From: an uncultured Oscillospiraceae bacterium
GTDB lineage: Bacteria > Bacillota > Clostridia > Oscillospirales > Oscillospiraceae
Direction of reading: 5' to 3'
Assembly: GCA_951801655.1 (NCBI GenBank)
Contig: CATONV010000023.1
Span: forward strand, 1 to 35,273
Length of the DNA stretch: 35,273 bases
Numbering within the stretch: the first letter of the stretch is position 1; the number at the start of each line of letters is the position of its first letter. The position numbers and the translations under genes are program-made. Below, in pieces: positions 8,200 to 16,231 of the stretch. The notes under the pieces were generated by a model. It was not told the DNA's origin and did no database searches. It saw only the letters and a list, made by a program, of their open reading frames with translations.

Positions 8200-9111
8200 G
8201 TGGAGGACGGCCATATATGGCTGGTACTTTTATCTGTCAGCCTTTGCGCCAATCTGATTCAGCTGCTGTGGCGGCCTGTTTTAAACCTGCTGCATCGAAA
8301 GGACCAGGTCTCTGAGGACAACATCAAGGCCATGGTGGAGGAGGGCGAGGAGTCGGGCGCCATCCGGAGAAACGAAAAGGAGTTTATCGAAAACGTCCTG
8401 GAGTTTGACAACATCACCGCCAAAGACGTGATGATCCACCGCACCGACATGGTCACCCTCCCCGCCGACGCGGAGGAGGAGGAGATTCTGGACGCCATCC
8501 GTCAGTCAGGACTGTCCCGCTTCCCGGTGTACGGGGAGGACGCGGACGACATTGTAGGCATACTGTCCACCCGGGACTACCTGCTCAACTTCAGGGATCC
8601 TGCCCCCAAGCCGCTGAAGCAGCTGCTCCGTCCGGCCTACTTTGTCCCCGAGACGGTGGCCGCCGACGTGCTGTTCCGGGATATGCAGGGGAAGAAGACA
8701 CATTTGGCCCTGGTTGTGGACGAGTACGGCGGCACCAGCGGCCTGGTTACCCTGGAGGACCTGCTGGAGGAGCTGGTGGGCAACATCTACGACGAGTTCG
8801 ACCCCCAGGAGGAACTGGAAATCATCCGCCTGGACGACAACCGCTGGCGGGTGTCCGGCTCCGCCGACCTGGAGGAGCTGGCCGAGGCGATGGATTTTCC
8901 GCTGCCCGACGACGAGGAGAGGGACTACGACACATTGGGCGGGTTGGTCTTCTCACAGCTGTCCGTTATCCCGGAGGACGGCAGCCGTCCTGTGGTAGAG
9001 GCCCTGGGTCTGCGTATCCAGGTGGAGGAGCTGTGCGAGCGCCGGGTGGAGTGGACTCTGGTGGAGAAACTGCCCCCCGAGTTTGAGGAAGGCGAATCAG
9101 TACATAAATAA
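8200..9111 (+). CDS. CBS-domain protein of the HlyC/CorC family
   Basis: A 303-aa protein with one N-terminal membrane helix (about 6-24), two CBS domains (about 74-130 and 140-197, the second with the strong VVDEYGGTSGLVTLEDLLEELVG signature region at 172-194) and a CorC/HlyC C-terminal domain (about 205-290). Such proteins are linked to divalent cation efflux or tolerance, with CBS pairs sensing adenine nucleotides. The full DUF21 membrane domain of longer homologues is missing, as in short CorC proteins. The start is GTG at 8200, placed by AAAGGAGGT 7 bases upstream. A long in-frame extension upstream is antisense to clc and not coding. It is monocistronic, with a terminator at 9189. Confidence 0.85.
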   Translation: MEDGHIWLVLLSVSLCANLIQLLWRPVLNLLHRKDQVSEDNIKAMVEEGEESGAIRRNEKEFIENVLEFDNITAKDVMIHRTDMVTLPADAEEEEILDAIRQSGLSRFPVYGEDADDIVGILSTRDYLLNFRDPAPKPLKQLLRPAYFVPETVAADVLFRDMQGKKTHLALVVDEYGGTSGLVTLEDLLEELVGNIYDEFDPQEELEIIRLDDNRWRVSGSADLEELAEAMDFPLPDDEERDYDTLGGLVFSQLSVIPEDGSRPVVEALGLRIQVEELCERRVEWTLVEKLPPEFEEGESVHK

Positions 9112-9188
9112 AAAGCCCCCTTGTTGTGAATCGCCCCAGATGGTGCAAACAGCACAAAATAGCCCCGGCAGGATCATGATTTTGTTAA

Positions 9189-9227
9189 CCGGACAGGCGC
9201 GGTGAAAGCGGCGCCTGTCCGGTTTTT
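9189..9227 (+). terminator. Terminator after the CBS/CorC gene
   Basis: Perfect 12-bp stem CCGGACAGGCGC/GCGCCTGTCCGG (9189-9200, 9211-9222) with a 10-nt loop, followed by TTTTTGTT. Confidence 0.85.
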
Positions 9228-9262
9228 GTTCCCCGTTCTGATTCCTTTTGCCCATAAGAATA

Positions 9263-9296
9263 CCCTCTGATGCAGCGATTGTCCTACATCAGAGGG
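9263..9296 (-). terminator. Hairpin downstream of the MATE gene, likely its terminator
   Basis: CCCTCTGATG/CATCAGAGGG arms with a 14-nt loop, about 20 bases beyond the MATE stop. The following T-run is weak, so termination efficiency is uncertain. Confidence 0.5.
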
Positions 9297-9318
9297 CTGT
9301 TTGTTCTACGGTCCGTTT

Positions 9319-10707
9319 TTACCGGTCCTGTTCCGTCTCCCGAATGGGGGCGACCTCTTTTTTGTATACGTGGTAGAGAAACAGGGCGCTGAAGGTGGTG
9401 GAGAACAGTTCCGCGAAGGGGAAGGACCACCACACTACGTTCAGGCCGCCCAGCCGGGCCAGAACAAAAGCCGCTGGCAGCAGCACGATGAGCTGACGGA
9501 TCACCGACACCGCCAGAGACAGCACTCCGTGGCCCAGGGCCTGGAACACCGAGCCGCAGACGATACAAAACCCGGCCATGAGGAAGCTGGTAGAGATAAT
9601 CCGCAGGGCGGGCACGCCGATGGCCAGCAGATTGCCGGCGTCCTCGCCCTCCGCCTCGAACAGGCTGAGGAACACGTCGGGGAACAGCTGGAACAGGGCG
9701 AAGCCCACCACCATGATGCCCACCGCGTAGGCGATGGCCAGCTTGACGGTCTTCATGATACGCTCAGGCTTTCGAGCGCCATAGTTGTAGGCCACAATGG
9801 GCACCATGCCGTTGTTCAGACCGAAGACGGGCATGAAGATGAAGGACTGAAGCTTGAAGTAGATGCCGAACACCGCCGTGGCGGTGGAGGTAAAGGCGAT
9901 GAGAATCTGGTTCATGCCGAAGACCATCACCGAGCCGATGGACTGCATGATGATGGAGGGCAGGCCCACGCTGTAGATGCCGCTGACAATCTCCCGGCTG
10001 GGCCGCAGGCCGGCCACCGACATGTGAATCTCCGGGTTATGTGTCAGGGACAGGTAGAGACCCACCAGCCCGCCGATGATCTGGCCGGCCACCGTGGCCA
10101 CCGCAGCCCCGGCCACCTCCAGCCGGGGAAATCCAAACAGGCCAAAGATGAGGATGGGGTCCAGAATCAGGTTGATGACCGAGCCGGTACCCTGAATGAT
10201 CATGGCGTAGACCGTCCGCCCGGTGGCCTGGACCAGCCTCTCACAGGCCACAGAGAGAAAAATGCCCATGCTGCACCCGGCGATGATGGTCAGGTAGTCG
10301 GCGCCGTAGGAGATAATGCCGGGGATGTCGGTTTGGATGGTGTAAAACAGCCGGGCGCAGGTCAGGCCCAGAACGGTGAACACCAGTCCGCTGAGGACCT
10401 CCAGCAGCACGCCGTTCATGGCGGTGCGGTTGGCCCTCTCAAAGTCCTTCTGGCCCAGGCTGCGGGAGAGAAGGGCGTTTATGCCCACGCCGGTGCCCAC
10501 CGCCACGGCGATCATCAGGTTCTGCACCGGAAAGGCCAGCGAAACCGCGTTCAGCGCGTCCTCGCTCAGCTTGGCCACAAAGTAGCTGTCCACAATATTG
10601 TAGCAGGCCTGGATCAGCATGGAGATAATCATAGGCAGGGCCATGTTCAGCAGCAGCCTGTTTTCGGGCATGACGCCCATTTTGTTTTCGCTCGCGGGCT
10701 GTGACAC
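9319..10707 (-). CDS. MATE-family efflux transporter
   Basis: A 462-aa, 12-helix inner-membrane protein of the multidrug and toxic compound extrusion family, which exports cationic drugs or metabolites by sodium or proton antiport. The family pattern is clear: the N-terminal half begins ALPMIISMLIQACYNIVDSYFV, and the second half repeats it with GLPSIIMQSIGSVMVFGMNQIL and the FGLNNGMVPIVAYNYGA signature region. The GTG at 10707 is chosen because AGGAGG lies 7 bases upstream; the TTG one codon earlier is too close. It is monocistronic, with a strong promoter and a terminator-like hairpin in the leader. The substrate is unknown. Confidence 0.92.
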   Translation of the reverse strand: MSQPASENKMGVMPENRLLLNMALPMIISMLIQACYNIVDSYFVAKLSEDALNAVSLAFPVQNLMIAVAVGTGVGINALLSRSLGQKDFERANRTAMNGVLLEVLSGLVFTVLGLTCARLFYTIQTDIPGIISYGADYLTIIAGCSMGIFLSVACERLVQATGRTVYAMIIQGTGSVINLILDPILIFGLFGFPRLEVAGAAVATVAGQIIGGLVGLYLSLTHNPEIHMSVAGLRPSREIVSGIYSVGLPSIIMQSIGSVMVFGMNQILIAFTSTATAVFGIYFKLQSFIFMPVFGLNNGMVPIVAYNYGARKPERIMKTVKLAIAYAVGIMVVGFALFQLFPDVFLSLFEAEGEDAGNLLAIGVPALRIISTSFLMAGFCIVCGSVFQALGHGVLSLAVSVIRQLIVLLPAAFVLARLGGLNVVWWSFPFAELFSTTFSALFLYHVYKKEVAPIRETEQDR

Positions 10708-10724
10708 CAAAATTCCTCCTCAGT

Positions 10725-10754
10725 AAAAAATAGCAGTATCCCCGGCAGGGATAC
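10725..10754 (-). promoter_or_regulatory. Terminator-like hairpin in the MATE leader (possible attenuator)
   Basis: In the transcript, GTATCCC-loop-GGGATAC (10754-10736) is followed five bases later by six U (10730-10725). It lies between the promoter and the ribosome site of the MATE gene, where it could stop transcription early. Confidence 0.5.
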
Positions 10755-10785
10755 ACATTTTCCCGTTTTTTCGCTTTGGAAACCC

Positions 10786-10814
10786 ATTATAGAGGATTGA
10801 AATTTTTATGTCAA
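10786..10814 (-). promoter_or_regulatory. Promoter of the MATE gene
   Basis: On the minus strand, TTGACA (10809-10814), 17 nt, TATAAT (10786-10791): an exact consensus promoter with a leader of about 70 nt. Confidence 0.88.
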
Positions 10815-10845
10815 TGGCAGTTTCCACAGATTTTCCCCTTTTTGC

Positions 10846-10874
10846 TTGCGTCCTATGCGATTTTGTATTAGGAT
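10846..10874 (+). promoter_or_regulatory. Promoter of the M42 peptidase operon
   Basis: TTGCGT (10846-10851), 17 nt, TAGGAT (10869-10874). The predicted start near 10881 rules out a translation start upstream of it. Confidence 0.6.
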
Positions 10875-10917
10875 AGGGATATCCTGGAAAGCTATCAGGG
10901 AATGGGGGTATTCCAAC

Positions 10918-11955
10918 TTGAATTACGAACAGATATTGTCTCGTCTATGTGCCCTGTCGGGGCCCAGCGGGTTTGAGAAGGAGGTGACAGGGACTGCGGC
11001 GGAGCTGCTGCGGCCCCTGACGGACCAGGTGTACACTACACGGCTGGGCAGCGTGGTGGGGGTGCGCCGGTGCGGGCGGGAGAACGCCCCGAAGCTGCTG
11101 CTGGACGCCCACCTGGATGAGATTGGACTGATTGTCACCGGTTATGAGGAGGGCTTCCTCCGCTTCGCCGCCCTGGGGGGCGTGGATCCCCGGATGCTCC
11201 CCGACCGGGAGGTGGTCATCCTCACCGACCCGCCCATCCGAGGGGTGGCGGCCTGCCTGCCCCCCCACGTCCAGACGGCGGAGGATATGGACAAGGCATT
11301 GCCCATTAAGGACCTCTGCATTGATGTGGGCCTGTCCCGGGAGGAGGCGGAGAGACGGATTCCCATCGGCACCCCGGCCACCTATCGGGGAGGCTGTATG
11401 TCCCTGGGAGAGGCGCTGCTGTGCGGCAAGGCCCTGGACGACCGGGCGGGCTTTGCCGTGCTGCTGGATGTGCTGGAGAGGCTGCGGGGCAAAGAGCTGG
11501 GGGTGGAGCTGTACGTTCTGGGTTCCACACAGGAGGAGACCCACAGCACCGGGGCAATTACCGCCGCCTATGAGATCGCCCCCAACCTGTGCGTGGCGGT
11601 GGACGTCACTCACGGGGACAGCCCGGACGCCTCCAAGCAGGAGACCTTTCAGCTGGGGGGCGGGCCGGTGATCGGCGTGGGGCCCAACTGCGCCCGATCT
11701 CTGTCGGGCCGTTTGAAGGAGACGGCTGGAGAGCTGGACATGCCCGTCCAGGTCGAGGTCATGTCCGGGTCCAGCGGCACTAACGCCTGGCCGATTCAAA
11801 TCAGCCGGGAGGGGGTGGCCACCGCTGTGGTGTCCATCCCGGAACGCTATATGCACACCCCGGTGGAGGTGGTGAGCAAAGCGGACCTGGAGAACACCGC
11901 CAGGCTGCTGGCCGCCTTTGTGGAGAGTCTGGGAGAGGGGGAAAGCATATGCTGA
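10918..11955 (+). CDS. M42-family metallo-aminopeptidase 1
   Basis: Cytoplasmic co-catalytic metal aminopeptidase of family M42 (glutamyl aminopeptidase/deblocking type), trimming peptides from the N-terminus. The 345-aa product carries the expected residues: His65 in DAHLDE, Asp174 in ALDDR, the catalytic pair Glu206/Glu207 in TQEE, Asp229 in AVDVT and His313 in YMHTP. The start is placed at TTG 10918 because GGGGGT lies 8 bases upstream and homologues begin close to this point; the promoter lies only about 45 bases earlier. It overlaps the next M42 gene by 7 bases. Confidence 0.9.
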   Translation: MNYEQILSRLCALSGPSGFEKEVTGTAAELLRPLTDQVYTTRLGSVVGVRRCGRENAPKLLLDAHLDEIGLIVTGYEEGFLRFAALGGVDPRMLPDREVVILTDPPIRGVAACLPPHVQTAEDMDKALPIKDLCIDVGLSREEAERRIPIGTPATYRGGCMSLGEALLCGKALDDRAGFAVLLDVLERLRGKELGVELYVLGSTQEETHSTGAITAAYEIAPNLCVAVDVTHGDSPDASKQETFQLGGGPVIGVGPNCARSLSGRLKETAGELDMPVQVEVMSGSSGTNAWPIQISREGVATAVVSIPERYMHTPVEVVSKADLENTARLLAAFVESLGEGESIC

Positions 11956-12974
11956 ATACCTTAAAGGAACTGTGCCGCCTCAGCGGCGTGTCCGGAGACG
12001 AGGACGAGGTGCGCCAGTATATCACCGCGAAAGCGGTGAAACACACCGACCACCTCCACGCCGACGCCATCGGTAACCTGATTGTCTTCAAAAAAGGGAA
12101 AAAGTCCACCGGGAACAGGCTGATGCTGGTCGCCCACATGGATGAGGTGGGGGTTATCGTCACCCGGATCACCGACGAGGGCTTTTTAAGGTTTGATTTC
12201 GTGGGCGGAGTGGACCGCCGGGTGGCCATTGGCAAGCCGGTGGTTATCGGACACAGCAAGGTCCCCGGGGTGATCGGCCTGAAGGCCATCCACCTGACCA
12301 CAAAAGAGGAGAGGAAAAAGGCACCCAAGACTGACTCGCTTTATATTGACATCGGGGCGAAGGATAAGCAGGCCGCCGAAAAGCTGGTGCAGCCGGGGGA
12401 TTACGGCGCTTTCGCCTGCCAGCCGGAGGAATTTGGCGATGGCCTGTTCAAGGCCCGGGCCATTGACGACCGGGTGGGCTGCGCCGTGATGCTCAAGCTG
12501 CTGGAGGAGGACCTGCCCCTGGACGTAACCTTTGCCTTCACTGCCCAGGAGGAGGTGGGCACCCGGGGGGCCTTTGGGGCCGCCTTCTCCGTGACGCCGG
12601 AGATTGCCCTGGTGCTGGAGACCACCACCGCCGCCGACCTGCCCGGAGTGGAGGGCCGCCGCCGGGTATGCGCCCCGGGCAGGGGGCCGGTGATTTCCTA
12701 TATGGACGGGGCTGCCATCTACGACCGGGAACTTTTTGAGACTCTGCGTCGTCTATCAGAAGAGAATGGTATTCCCTGGCAGACCAAGGAGTATATTGCC
12801 GGCGGCAACGACGCCCGCACCATCCAGCGCACCAAAGCGGGGGTGAGGGTGGCCGCCCTGTCCGCCGCAACCCGCTATCTCCATTCTCCAGCCAGCGTGG
12901 GCAGTGTGGCCGACTTTGAACATATGCTCAGGCTGACTCGTCTGTTCCTCGGCGAGATAGCCCGACAGAGATAG
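11949..12974 (+). CDS. M42-family metallo-aminopeptidase 2
   Basis: Second M42 peptidase, 341 aa. Metal and catalytic residues are all present: His63 and Asp65 in VAHMDE, Asp173 in AIDDR, Glu201/Glu202 in AQEE, Glu224 in LVLETTTAAD (glutamate in place of the more usual aspartate ligand, a variant also seen in many M42 proteins) and His312 in YLHSP. The start ATG at 11949 lies inside the end of M42-1, giving translational coupling. The three M42 paralogues differ enough to suggest different peptide preferences, perhaps subunits of mixed tetrahedral complexes; that last point is inference. Confidence 0.9.
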   Translation: MLNTLKELCRLSGVSGDEDEVRQYITAKAVKHTDHLHADAIGNLIVFKKGKKSTGNRLMLVAHMDEVGVIVTRITDEGFLRFDFVGGVDRRVAIGKPVVIGHSKVPGVIGLKAIHLTTKEERKKAPKTDSLYIDIGAKDKQAAEKLVQPGDYGAFACQPEEFGDGLFKARAIDDRVGCAVMLKLLEEDLPLDVTFAFTAQEEVGTRGAFGAAFSVTPEIALVLETTTAADLPGVEGRRRVCAPGRGPVISYMDGAAIYDRELFETLRRLSEENGIPWQTKEYIAGGNDARTIQRTKAGVRVAALSAATRYLHSPASVGSVADFEHMLRLTRLFLGEIARQR

Positions 12975-12985
12975 AAGGAGGACCT

Positions 12986-13744
12986 ATGATGAGAGAACGA
13001 CGTACCATTGAAGAACAGGTGGAGAGGCTGAAAGAGAATCTGGGCTGTCCCTGCACCTATCTGCCGCCACGGGAGGACGAGATGTCCATCATGTCCGCCT
13101 ACCAGGAGGCCGCGGAGAGGGGAAAACGAGAGGGCTTTACCCCGCTGTTGCTGGTGCTGGACCAGTGGGGCAATCTGGCCGAGATGTTCGGCGAGCTGGA
13201 AGCCTTTCAGCGGGAGATGGCCAATACCCCCATTGAGGACGGCAAAGCCCTGCTGCACCGCTTCGAGGAGGAAGCCCGGGCGGAGTGGGGAGAGGACCTC
13301 TCCCCGGAGGAGCTGGAGGAGCATCTCAGCGAGACCCTGGGCGGGGACATGTCCGAGGGGGAGAAAATCCCCGGCTTTCTGAGTCTGAAGGATTACGGCG
13401 GGAAGCAGACCCAGCCCATCCTGCTGGCGGAGATCCCGGTAAAGGACCCCTGGGAGGTCTTCGCCTGGCTGCCCTTCGGCGGCTGGAACGAGTGCCCCGC
13501 CCCGGAGGAGAACCGGGCGGCGGCCAAGTACTGGTTTGAGCAGTACGGGGCGGTGCCCGCCGTTATGACACCTGACGTGCTGGAGTACATCCTCCCCGCC
13601 CCTGTGCCCCAAGACAGAGCTATGGAGGTGGCGCTGGAGCAGTATTTTTTCTGCGCCGACATTGTGGACCAGGGTGTGGGGACGGTGGGGGCGCTGGCCG
13701 GCGGGCTGGCCCAGTCAAAATTTTGGTACTTCTGGTGGGATTAA
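12986..13744 (+). CDS. DUF4253-domain protein
   Basis: A 252-aa cytoplasmic protein of unknown function. The C-terminal ~110 residues match my recollection of DUF4253: AAAKYWFEQYGAVPAVMT, then AMEVALEQYFFCADIVDQG, and the terminal SKFWYFWWD. The N-terminal part is rich in charged helix. It sits between the second and third M42 peptidases in one operon, 11 nt after M42-2 and 9 nt before M42-3, with GGAGG at each junction, so a role connected to peptide turnover is plausible but unproven. A second ATG one codon later is equally well placed for the ribosome site. Confidence 0.8.
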   Translation: MMRERRTIEEQVERLKENLGCPCTYLPPREDEMSIMSAYQEAAERGKREGFTPLLLVLDQWGNLAEMFGELEAFQREMANTPIEDGKALLHRFEEEARAEWGEDLSPEELEEHLSETLGGDMSEGEKIPGFLSLKDYGGKQTQPILLAEIPVKDPWEVFAWLPFGGWNECPAPEENRAAAKYWFEQYGAVPAVMTPDVLEYILPAPVPQDRAMEVALEQYFFCADIVDQGVGTVGALAGGLAQSKFWYFWWD

Positions 13745-13753
13745 GGAGGAAGC

Positions 13754-14740
13754 ATGGAACTGCTTGAAATTTTAGAGGCCCTGAATCAGCCCCACGGCCC
13801 TTCGGGGGACGAGGGGGGCGTCCGGGAAAAGATCGCAGAATTGGCCCGGCCCTTTGCCGACGAGATTACCACTGACACCCTGGGCAATCTGATCGTCCAC
13901 AAAAAGGGGACAGGCCCCCGGGTGATGTTTGCCGCCCACATGGACTCCATCGGCTTTATTGTCACCCACATTGAGAAGGAGGGCTTTCTCCGGGTGGGGA
14001 AACTGGGGGGCATCGCCCCCAAGGAGGCGGCCTACGCCCCGGTGCGGTTCAAAAACGGCGTGCAAGGGGTGTTTGTCCCGGAGGAGAAGGCCGACTTCGG
14101 CAAGCTGAAGCTGGACGAGTGCTTCCTCGACATCGGCGCGGCGGACGAGGCGCAGGCCAGAGAGCTGGTCCGAGTGGGTGACACCTGTGTCTATGACGGG
14201 CTTGTCCGGATCCAAAGGAACCGGGTAACCGCGCCCTATCTGGATGACCGTATTGCCTGCGCCGTGCTGCTGGCCGCCCTGGAGGAGATCAGAGAACCGG
14301 CATGCGACCTGTATCTGGTCTTTACCGTCCAGGAGGAGGTGGGCCTGCGGGGGGCTAAAACCGCGGCCTGGTGGGTGGAGCCGGAGGTGGGAATCGCCGT
14401 GGATGTCACCGACGTAGACGACACCCCCGGTTCGGAGAGGAGCGGCACTGCCCGGCTGGGGAAGGGGGCGGCCGTCAAGGTGATGGACTCCTCGGTCATC
14501 TGCCACCCGGACGTGGTGGCCCGGCTGGAGGAGCTGGCGGAAAAGGAACACATTCCCATTCAGCGGGACATTATGCGCGCGGGCGGCACCGACGCCGGAC
14601 CCATCCACACCACCCGTCTGGGGGTGAAAACCGGGGGAATCTCCATCCCATGCCGGTATATTCACACGCCGGTGGAGACCGCCGATCTGGAGGATGCCGC
14701 GGCCTGCGTCAGACTGGCCGCCGCCCTGGCCCGGGCATAA
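13754..14740 (+). CDS. M42-family metallo-aminopeptidase 3
   Basis: Third M42 peptidase of the operon, 328 aa. Expected residues: His62 and Asp64 in AAHMDS (serine replaces the usual glutamate after the ligand Asp), Asp164 in LDDR, Glu194/Glu195 in VQEE, Asp217 in AVDVTD and His304 in YIHTP. The ATG at 13754 follows AAGGAGG. The gene ends the operon. The hairpin just after it has its T-run on the opposite strand, so termination of this transcript is less clear. Confidence 0.9.
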   Translation: MELLEILEALNQPHGPSGDEGGVREKIAELARPFADEITTDTLGNLIVHKKGTGPRVMFAAHMDSIGFIVTHIEKEGFLRVGKLGGIAPKEAAYAPVRFKNGVQGVFVPEEKADFGKLKLDECFLDIGAADEAQARELVRVGDTCVYDGLVRIQRNRVTAPYLDDRIACAVLLAALEEIREPACDLYLVFTVQEEVGLRGAKTAAWWVEPEVGIAVDVTDVDDTPGSERSGTARLGKGAAVKVMDSSVICHPDVVARLEELAEKEHIPIQRDIMRAGGTDAGPIHTTRLGVKTGGISIPCRYIHTPVETADLEDAAACVRLAAALARA

Positions 14741-14768
14741 AAAAATCCCGCCCCCGGAGGGGGCGGGA
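14739..14768 (-). terminator. Terminator of the lysis-type cassette
   Basis: TCCCGCCCCC/GGGGGCGGGA stem (14746-14768) with a 3-nt loop, followed on the minus strand by seven T (14739-14745). It also separates the cassette from the convergent M42 operon. Confidence 0.82.
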
Positions 14769-14773
14769 AGGGG

Positions 14774-15547
14774 TCAGCGCCTGGCCCGAACGACCATGGA
14801 GACCACCTCCTGCCGGGTGGCCAGGTCCAGGGGACGGCTGCCGTCAGTCAGACCCAGCTCCCGGGCCCTCTCCAGCTCCGCCGCGCCCCAGCCGGAGACG
14901 GGCAGGGCGCCCAGTTCCCGGCGGTAGCGGTCCATGTACTGCTTCCACTGCTCATAGGTCACGATTTCATCCTCTCCTCTCATGACTCGGGCCGTGTCGG
15001 CCCGGAAGTCGTCCATTGTTTTGCCGTGTTGGGGAAACCAGTGCAGCACATCCCCATGGTTGGAGGCGACGCCCAGCCGGTGGCCCTCGGCGTGGCAGAT
15101 GACCACCCCGCCGGCCAGCGGATCCAGCTGAAACCGCCGGCACAGCATGGCGGTCAGCTCCACTGCTTCCCGGTAGACTGCCCGGAAGTAGTCCGGGTTG
15201 TGAAGGCCGTCCTCACAGATTTCAAAGCCGATGTGCGTACTGTTGGCGCTCACCGGTTTGGAGCCGGACCCGGAGTGCCACCCCTTCCGGTCCCAGGGCA
15301 GAGTCTGTACAACCCCCACCTCTCCGTCGGCAAATTTGCCGAGAAAAGCGTGGACGCACTTGGACAGGCCGGGCCGGTCCCAATGATTGCCTGCCGAGTT
15401 GCGGCCCAGCTCGTCGTTCCCCGGGATGTAGCGGCACACCAGGGGGTTGTTGGCCCCGGTGGAGTGGACCATGACGCCTTGGACCTGGAGGGGGCGGCCC
15501 AGCCGAAAGCAGTCGTTTTTGGTCAAAAGCTGCTGCCGAAGCCTCAT
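14774..15547 (-). CDS. N-acetylmuramoyl-L-alanine amidase (phage-endolysin type)
   Basis: A 257-aa amidase-2/PGRP-fold enzyme that cleaves the lactyl-peptide bond of peptidoglycan. Catalytic-domain evidence: GVMVHSTGAN with His28, KGWHSGSGS (His91), GFEICEDG, then the zinc-ligand-rich CHAEGHRLGVASNHGDVLHWF (151-171). No signal peptide is seen, as in endolysins that need a holin. The C-terminal tail (about 225-257, with LGLTDGSRP and ATRQEVV) resembles an S-layer-homology-like wall-binding repeat often found in clostridial prophage lysins. The start overlaps the upstream holin-like gene (ATGA). No other phage genes are adjacent. Confidence 0.85.
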   Translation of the reverse strand: MRLRQQLLTKNDCFRLGRPLQVQGVMVHSTGANNPLVCRYIPGNDELGRNSAGNHWDRPGLSKCVHAFLGKFADGEVGVVQTLPWDRKGWHSGSGSKPVSANSTHIGFEICEDGLHNPDYFRAVYREAVELTAMLCRRFQLDPLAGGVVICHAEGHRLGVASNHGDVLHWFPQHGKTMDDFRADTARVMRGEDEIVTYEQWKQYMDRYRRELGALPVSGWGAAELERARELGLTDGSRPLDLATRQEVVSMVVRARR

Positions 15548-15750
15548 TCCTCCTCCGTCCTCTCCATTGCGTCCTGCACTTTTTGACTCTGGGTGCCGAA
15601 GTAGAAGGCGATGATCACCGCGTAGACGGTCATAAAGTCCTGGGCGATCCGGCCGGCGAGGGCCAGAACGGCGAAAACGACGGTGAGCAGCAAAGTTACC
15701 AGACTTTTGACGGAGAGCAGTCTGGACAGCCGCTTATAGATGTGGTTCAC
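15544..15750 (-). CDS. Small holin-like membrane protein
   Basis: A 68-aa protein with one clear pair of hydrophobic stretches (SLVTLLLTVVFAVLALAG and MTVYAVIIAFYFGTQ) and a charged C-terminus. Its size, topology and 4-base overlap with the amidase gene fit a holin or holin-associated protein that lets the amidase reach the wall. The GTG at 15750 is preferred because AAAGGA sits 8 bases upstream; an ATG three codons earlier would leave no spacer. It overlaps the end of the preceding small membrane gene. Confidence 0.65.
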   Translation of the reverse strand: MNHIYKRLSRLLSVKSLVTLLLTVVFAVLALAGRIAQDFMTVYAVIIAFYFGTQSQKVQDAMERTEEE

Positions 15751-15985
15751 AGAAATCATCCTTTCTTTTGTATAAAATGGTTTTCAGGCAGAGAAGAAGC
15801 AGTTCTCCTCCGAAAAAGGCCAAAATCACCCCCAGCAGAGGGGCAGAATTGTGGCCGGTGCGGGAGAGAATGCGCAGAGCCCACAGGCTGGCCCCGCTGG
15901 CGAAAGCCACGCAGTAGATGACCGTGACCTTGGCAAACAGATGGGGGACGGGCCCGCGGGACGCCCCGGTTTTGTGAAAAAGCAT
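15734..15985 (-). CDS. Small two-helix membrane protein of the lysis cassette
   Basis: An 83-aa protein with two hydrophobic segments: residues about 17-41 (FAKVTVIYCVAFASGASLWAL) and 49-70 (APLLGVILAFFGGELLLLCL), then a basic tail. Unknown function; by position it is a second holin or an antiholin-like partner. The ATG at 15985 has AAAGGAG 8 bases upstream. It is the first gene of the three-gene cassette and overlaps the next gene's start. Confidence 0.65.
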   Translation of the reverse strand: MLFHKTGASRGPVPHLFAKVTVIYCVAFASGASLWALRILSRTGHNSAPLLGVILAFFGGELLLLCLKTILYKRKDDFCEPHL

Positions 15986-16122
15986 TGCTGTTACTCCTTT
16001 CCTGGCGAGAGATCGCCCCTAAAAACACCGGGATTTGGGGGGATGTTGTACGTTTTCGTGCATCAGCTGAGGGAAAGGGAAAAGCGGTTTTAGAAATTTG
16101 GATACTTTTCCCGTTTTTTAGC

Positions 16123-16151
16123 TTGCAAAAAAAGGAGCCATCTGGTACAAT
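16123..16151 (+). promoter_or_regulatory. Promoter of the 253-aa membrane protein gene
   Basis: TTGCAA (16123-16128), 17 nt, TACAAT (16146-16151). TTGCAA is its own reverse complement, so it could also serve as a -35 for the divergent lysis cassette, but the -10 on that side (GTATCC) is poor. Confidence 0.6.
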
Positions 16152-16231
16152 AATAAAATGTCCGAGCATTTGGGCATTACTGCAATACTCGATCGGGCCG
16201 TGGCGGCCTGCGGCAAGGAGAATGAACGCAC

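Noticed and set aside
9301..10704. 467-codon plus-strand open frame over the MATE gene
   Set aside because: His/Gln/Gly-rich antisense shadow; the MATE reading has clear family motifs.
16105..16128. Leftward promoter for the lysis cassette using the palindromic TTGCAA as -35
   Set aside because: The -10 at 17-nt spacing is GTATCC, too weak to report as a feature.
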